Shown here piece by piece: positions 60,181-64,000 of a stretch of DNA of 64,000 bases. A model generated the notes under the pieces. The model saw nothing but the letters and a program-made list of their open reading frames with translations, searched no databases and had not been told where the DNA came from. Position numbers and translations under genes: made by a program. Each line of letters begins with the position of its first letter. The first letter of the stretch is position 1. The DNA is taken from NCBI RefSeq assembly GCF_003515685.1, contig NZ_QWEG01000003.1, positions 248,001 through 312,000 on the forward strand. The letters are read 5' to 3'. The DNA comes from Neobacillus notoginsengisoli. Lineage in GTDB: Bacteria; Bacillota; Bacilli; Bacillales; Cytobacillaceae.

Positions 60181-62730
60181 TTAGGCGATTTTTGCCGGGA
60201 GGACGATATTGAAGGTCGTACCCTTATTCGGCTCACTCTCAACAAATACTTTTCCGTTATGGCTTTCAATAATTTTAAAGCTTACCATCAAGCCGAGGCC
60301 ATTCCCGTTCTTTTTCGTTGTATAAAATGGCTCACCAAGCTTCTTTAATTTTTCTTCCGGTATTCCTACGCCGGTATCCTGAATGGATATTTGCACATTA
60401 TTTTCATGAATGCTCGTTTTAACATGCAATTCCCCCCCATTGGGCATTGCCTCAATTCCGTTTTTCACAAAGTTCAGGAATACCTGCTTGAGGCGGTTTT
60501 CGTCACATTCAATTTGAACGATTTCATTCGAGTAGTCAAAATGCAGCTTGACATTCTTTTTCCGTGCTTCAAATTCCAGCAGGGACAATACAGTTTGGAT
60601 GACTGGAATGACATTTTTCTCCTCAAGTTCAACAACTTTCGGTTTTGCCAATACCATGAAATCTTCAACAATGACATTAACCCTCTCTATTTCATCCAAA
60701 ATAATATTCAAAAACTCCTGCCTTTCAGGGTCTCTTTCATCCAACTGCAGAAACTCCGCATACCCCTTCATAGAAGTGAGCGGGTTTCGAATTTCATGAG
60801 CCACCCCGGCAGCCAGCTGGCCGACAGCTGCCAGTTTATCTTGGCGGTGTAACATTTCTTCAGTCTTTTTCCGCTCTGTAATATCGTTGCGGATTGCCAT
60901 ATATTGATAAGGCCGTCCTTTTTCATTAAGAAATGGAACAATTGTTGTATCAACCCAGTAATAGGTTCCATCCTTGGCCCGGTTCCGGATTTCACCTTTC
61001 CAGACCTTCCCACTGCCGATTGTGCTCCATAGATCTTTAAAAAATGCTTTGGAATGATGACCCGAATTGAGAATTCGGTGATCCTGCCCAATCAGTTCTT
61101 CCTTTGAATACTGGGAAATTTCGCAAAAGTTTTCATTGACACTTTGGATAATTCCTTTTTCATTCGTAATGGCGACAATGGAGGATTGATCAAGCGCAAA
61201 CTTGAAATCCTCAATTTCTTTTAAAGAAGCCTTCAAGTTTGTTTCAGCAATCTTTCTGTTTGATATATCTGTTCGGATAGCTACATATTGATACGGCCTG
61301 CCTTTATGGTTCAGAAACGGAACAATCGTCGTGTCGACCCAGTATAGCGTTCCATCCTTCGCCTCGTTGCAAATTTCACCTTTCCATACGTTCCCTTGGC
61401 CAATTGTCCTCCAAAGCTCCTTGAAGAAATCCTTAGAATGAGTGCCCGAATTAAGAATCCGGTGGTCCTTGCCGATCAATTCTTCACGAGTATACTTGGA
61501 TATCTCGCAAAATTTTTCGTTGACACTTGTAATAATCCCTTTGGAATCCGTAATCGCAACAATGGAAGATTGGTCTAAGGCAAAGGTAATGTCACTTATT
61601 TCTTTATGTCTTTCTAGCAGTTCAGCTTCAGCTTTTTTTCTTTTTGTAATATCCGTTCGAATCGAAACAAATTGGTATGGGGTTCCTTTTGAATTGAGGA
61701 AAGGAACAATCGTTGTATCAACCCAATACAAGGTCCCATCCTTTGCCTTATTACAAATTTCTCCATGCCAGATTTTGCCCGACTGGACAGTATCCCAGAG
61801 ATGTTTAAAAAATTCCTTAGGATGGTAGCCTGAATTCATCAGCCGATGGCTTTGTCCGACAATCTCTTCTCTGCTGTATTTGGTGATTTCAAGGAACTTA
61901 TCATTTACTTCAATCAGGTTGCCGTCTTTGTCTGTGATGCCGACTATAGCGGATGCATCAAGAGCGGCCAAGATATCTTTCAAATGGCTATCGGCGGCGG
62001 CAAGTTTTTTACTGATCAGAGTACTTGAAATGATCAATCCCCCGAAGATTAAAAACGCGACGAATAAAACGAGATACACAATAAAGGAGTCTTCAATAAT
62101 CAGGCTATTGTCCGATATGGGCACCTTCCCGAAGTTGGAAGCCCTTTTTAATAAGAAATGACCCTGTGCAATCGCCGCAGTGATAATTCCCGCGCTGACA
62201 GGTTTAAGCCAAGCTGTATTGCTCCGTTTAAAGTTTTTCGAGTAAAAAAGCAGCCAAAGTGAAAAAAGAAAAGAACCATAGATTAAAAGACCTGATATAA
62301 CGAAGATTAACGGGTTAAAAGCAATGCTTATTTCCATTGAATACATTCCAATGATATGAATGGAAAACACGGCCATTGTGAGAAAAAGGCTTCCAACTAG
62401 TAAGCTGGAAAACTTCACCTTTTTAGTGGTTAATGCAACGAAGGCCATTCCAGTCAGTGAAATGCCGATAATCATTGATAGAAGGGTGAATGGAATTTGA
62501 TATGTGGAAAATCGATCTATGTCCTCAGCGAGAAGACCGAGAAAATTCATCACCCAAATGCCAATTCCCATCGAGAAGGTTCCACCGATAAACAGTAAAC
62601 CTTTGTTTTTCCTTGACGATTGAATAAGGGTAAACATATCTAAAGCTGTATAAGAAGCCATTATGGTAAGAGCAAATGCAAAAATCAGTAAAACAGGACT
62701 GAATGTGTAAGCGAATTCACCCATTGTCAA
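60181..62730 (-). CDS. Orphan sensor histidine kinase: degenerate MHYT-like membrane domain, three PAS domains, HisKA, HATPase
   Basis: 849 aa. Residues 1-245 hold seven or so transmembrane helices with two MHYT-like motifs that have lost residues (VMNFLGL and IHIIGM). Three PAS domains (about 255-370, 385-495, 508-620) are near copies of one another, each ending in a WVDTTIVPFLN...PYQ...IR-DI block. HisKA has VAHEIRNPLTSMKGY with the phospho-accepting His near 645; the ATPase has N, G1 (DTGVGIPEEKL) and G2 (GNGLGLMV) boxes. TTG 62730 (AGGGG upstream) or ATG 62724 may be the start. No response regulator is adjacent, like Bacillus phosphorelay kinases. Confidence 0.9.
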   Translation of the reverse strand: MTMGEFAYTFSPVLLIFAFALTIMASYTALDMFTLIQSSRKNKGLLFIGGTFSMGIGIWVMNFLGLLAEDIDRFSTYQIPFTLLSMIIGISLTGMAFVALTTKKVKFSSLLVGSLFLTMAVFSIHIIGMYSMEISIAFNPLIFVISGLLIYGSFLFSLWLLFYSKNFKRSNTAWLKPVSAGIITAAIAQGHFLLKRASNFGKVPISDNSLIIEDSFIVYLVLFVAFLIFGGLIISSTLISKKLAAADSHLKDILAALDASAIVGITDKDGNLIEVNDKFLEITKYSREEIVGQSHRLMNSGYHPKEFFKHLWDTVQSGKIWHGEICNKAKDGTLYWVDTTIVPFLNSKGTPYQFVSIRTDITKRKKAEAELLERHKEISDITFALDQSSIVAITDSKGIITSVNEKFCEISKYTREELIGKDHRILNSGTHSKDFFKELWRTIGQGNVWKGEICNEAKDGTLYWVDTTIVPFLNHKGRPYQYVAIRTDISNRKIAETNLKASLKEIEDFKFALDQSSIVAITNEKGIIQSVNENFCEISQYSKEELIGQDHRILNSGHHSKAFFKDLWSTIGSGKVWKGEIRNRAKDGTYYWVDTTIVPFLNEKGRPYQYMAIRNDITERKKTEEMLHRQDKLAAVGQLAAGVAHEIRNPLTSMKGYAEFLQLDERDPERQEFLNIILDEIERVNVIVEDFMVLAKPKVVELEEKNVIPVIQTVLSLLEFEARKKNVKLHFDYSNEIVQIECDENRLKQVFLNFVKNGIEAMPNGGELHVKTSIHENNVQISIQDTGVGIPEEKLKKLGEPFYTTKKNGNGLGLMVSFKIIESHNGKVFVESEPNKGTTFNIVLPAKIA

Positions 62731-62911
62731 GTATCAACCCCTGCGTTTTTAACATTATTAATACAATTGTAATAGAAAGTTCACAATTTAGAAAGAGAAA
62801 AACCCATTCTTTCTAAAAATTTCTTTTTTCACATTTTATAAAAATATGATTATACTGTATTATAATAGTGTAAATATTAGTATTCTGTATTATATAAGGA
62901 GGGTGAATGAA

Positions 62912-63046
62912 GTGCTGATCAACCCGGTTGAATTCTTTCGAAACCTGCCACAAAAGGAATGCCCTGTTTGCGGAGAAAACATTCAGGAACAAGCCGAATC
63001 GTACGTTTTAGAATGTGAAGGCTGCATTGCAAAAAAACTTGATTGA
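62912..63046 (+). CDS. YhfH family mini-protein with four cysteines
   Basis: 44 aa from the GTG at 62912, 7-8 bases after AAGGAGGG. NPVEFFRNLPQKECPVCGE and a second pair in CEGC fit the YhfH pattern of short Bacillus zinc-ribbon-like proteins. The four cysteines (CPVC...CEGC) probably bind zinc. Function unknown. A terminator follows within 11 bp. Confidence 0.8.
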   Translation: MLINPVEFFRNLPQKECPVCGENIQEQAESYVLECEGCIAKKLD

Positions 63047-63056
63047 TGATTCAAAG

Positions 63057-63099
63057 AAAATACCGGTTCCTTCCCAGCTGGGAGAACCGGTATTTTTTG
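63057..63099 (+). terminator. Intrinsic terminator of the YhfH gene
   Basis: AAAATACCGGTTC/GAACCGGTATTTTTT, a 12-13 bp stem with a strong T tract. Confidence 0.9.
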
Positions 63100-63114
63100 T
63101 CTTATATACTTGGC

Positions 63115-63245
63115 CGTTGATTTCCACTACGGGCACACGCTTTCCGCGGGGAGTCAGTGGAGCCTCCTCGGCGCCTTGGCGCCTATGGGGTCTCCACCTT
63201 GCCTCTGCATCCCGCCGGAGTCGGTGCCCTCCGCTCCTATCAACG
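63115..63245. repeat. Interspersed Bacillaceae-type GC-rich palindromic repeat, about 131 bp
   Basis: Bounded by CGTTGAT (63115-63121) and its complement ATCAACG (63239-63245). Inside, GGGCAC pairs with GTGCCC, GTGGAG with CTCCAC, and GGCGCC with GGCGCC, giving a long nested fold. Much richer in GC than its flanks. The CTTTCCGCGGGGAG and CCCGCCGGAGTC blocks are, from memory, typical of short non-coding repeats scattered in many Bacillus genomes. No coding potential is claimed. Confidence 0.65.
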
Positions 63246-63364
63246 AAGTTAAAAATCAGCAATATTCCTTAACACAGCTTTATTTTATAGTGGTTTAGAA
63301 CGTTTGAAGTCTATTTTATATGTTTAAATAGTTACTATGAGCGTATACCCGTGGAGGAAAGAAA

Positions 63365-63616
63365 ATGAAACTGGTGAGTTGGAGTTACACAAAAAAATAT
63401 AATATCAAAGCTATTTTCGATAAATTCCCTTGCTCCTTGGTTATTTTTAGGCAGATTAAGGAGTATTATTTTGTCTACACAATAAAATGGAATCCTCTTG
63501 ATCCCCAAGTAAGGAGAGCTGATTTAGAAAACATGGAAACTTTGCTCAATTCCGAACTCGGGACTCTCGAAAACTATCAGAAAAGAAAGGCCATCAAGCT
63601 TCCGAACTCGAAGTAA
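63365..63616 (+). CDS. Hypothetical 83-aa protein
   Basis: MKLVSWSYTKKYNIKAIFDK opens a basic mixed-structure protein with an aromatic strand (YYFVYTIKWNP) and a C-terminal charged helix. The ATG is preceded by GGAGG at 8 bases. No signal peptide, cysteine or known domain. It lies between the repeat element and another small gene. Confidence 0.55.
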   Translation: MKLVSWSYTKKYNIKAIFDKFPCSLVIFRQIKEYYFVYTIKWNPLDPQVRRADLENMETLLNSELGTLENYQKRKAIKLPNSK

Positions 63617-63675
63617 AGGGGCGAGAATAAGCAACTACTTAAAAGTATATGCTAATTCCCAAGGAGCTGAATTCA

Positions 63676-63861
63676 ATGGAAAAGAAAACGAAGTATACGA
63701 CCCCTGCAATAAAAAACCCAACGATTACAATTGAAACCGGGGATACATTTCCGAATCCCGAAAGCATCCCGGGTAATTCCGTTGACGAACACAAACAGTT
63801 AGAGGAAGCAAATGTCATTATGGGAGGGGACGAAATTAAGCAGCAAAATGAAAATCTTTAA
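63676..63861 (+). CDS. Hypothetical 61-aa protein
   Basis: From the ATG at 63676, with AAGGAG 9 bases upstream: a hydrophilic, Pro/Thr/Asn-rich protein ending in an acidic segment (LEEANVIMGGDEIKQQNENL). Probably disordered. It is followed by a large hairpin terminator. No family recognised. Confidence 0.5.
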   Translation: MEKKTKYTTPAIKNPTITIETGDTFPNPESIPGNSVDEHKQLEEANVIMGGDEIKQQNENL

Positions 63862-63864
63862 ATA

Positions 63865-63918
63865 AAGAAGGAAGCTGGGACTGGTTGAAGATCAGCCGCC
63901 AGCGTTCCTTCCTTTTTA
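63865..63918 (+). terminator. Intrinsic terminator at the end of the small-gene pair
   Basis: GAAGGAAGCTGG pairs with CCAGCGTTCCTTC (one bulge) around an inner CTGGTT/ATCAG fold, followed by CTTTTTATA. It overlaps the end of the convergent gene. Confidence 0.75.
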
Positions 63919-64000
63919 TATTTCCGGTAAGTCCTTTACTCCAGAATCCATTGTACTTCCGCACATAGGACATAATAAATCATCCGAGGCGAAATTTTTG
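63916..64000 (-). CDS. C-terminal fragment of a minus-strand gene with a CPMC motif (truncated by window edge)
   Basis: The last 28 codons of an open frame entering from beyond the window: ...SDDLLCPMCGSTMDSGVKDL and a stop at 63916-63918. The CxxC pair suggests half of a zinc ribbon. Identity cannot be determined from this piece. Confidence 0.5.
   Translation of the reverse strand, partial: KNFASDDLLCPMCGSTMDSGVKDLPEI

Noticed and set aside
1-64000. Insertion sequences, prophage genes or CRISPR arrays
   Set aside because: No transposase, integrase, phage structural gene or regularly spaced direct repeat was seen; the only repeat is the palindromic unit at 63115-63245.

Overview
The window reads as a chromosomal segment of an endospore-forming Bacillaceae (Bacillus, Mesobacillus or Neobacillus type). 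The evidence is the gene content: glgBCDAP, ppdK with its regulator and ccpN, ktrB-ktrA, the sporulation protein CsgA, a YhfH-type mini-protein, a YocH-type LysM/3D hydrolase and a yybP-ykoY manganese riboswitch. Strong GGAGG ribosome sites with many TTG and GTG starts also fit a low-GC Gram-positive. The species cannot be fixed from the sequence alone. No prophage, insertion sequence or CRISPR array was seen.

Layout. 1-7.5 kb: the end of gnd, an amino-acid permease, a run of very small genes, a membrane-anchored GH18 protein and a tRNA-like gene with an abnormal anticodon arm. 7.5-16.1 kb: one minus-strand catabolic operon (aminotransferase, aldehyde dehydrogenase, CoA-transferase A/B, acyl-CoA dehydrogenase, thiolase, two dehydrogenases) that probably turns an unidentified amino or keto acid into acyl-CoA and acetyl-CoA. 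16.2-19.5 kb: manganese catalase, quinone-oxidoreductase-like protein, lipoprotein, DUF218 protein. 19.5-27.4 kb: glycogen operon glgBCDAP. 27.4-28.3 kb: a compact type I toxin-antitoxin locus whose toxin promoter carries a perfect LexA (SOS) box. 28.3-38 kb: SUV3-like helicase, riboswitch-controlled TerC, the PPDK module with ccpN, and a divergent photolyase. 38-50 kb: YitT proteins, exonuclease III, cyclophilin, Mug glycosylase, ssuACB sulfonate importer, MFS exporter, phosphatidylserine synthase, GmhB-like phosphatase, CsgA and threonine aldolase. 50-52 kb: KtrB-KtrA potassium uptake. 52.4-62.7 kb: an anaerobic respiration block with a NarK-like transporter fused to a PAS domain, a second NarK preceded by an Fnr-like box, a formate dehydrogenase read through an in-frame UGA as selenocysteine, and an orphan triple-PAS histidine kinase. 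62.9-64 kb: small genes and an interspersed repeat.

The most notable results are these. (1) The apparently broken formate dehydrogenase is a selenoprotein: the UGA lies in the conserved active-site motif, and a bSECIS hairpin with a GGTCT loop sits at the same distance as in E. coli fdhF. (2) At 27.9-28.3 kb a 27-residue holin-like toxin, a convergent antisense RNA sharing its terminator, a hairpin masking the toxin ribosome site and a LexA box together suggest a DNA-damage-inducible type I toxin. (3) A nitrate-transporter/PAS fusion. (4) A tRNA-like gene with no usable anticodon loop. (5) A promoter-hairpin-terminator unit near 40.2 kb that looks like an unannotated small RNA.
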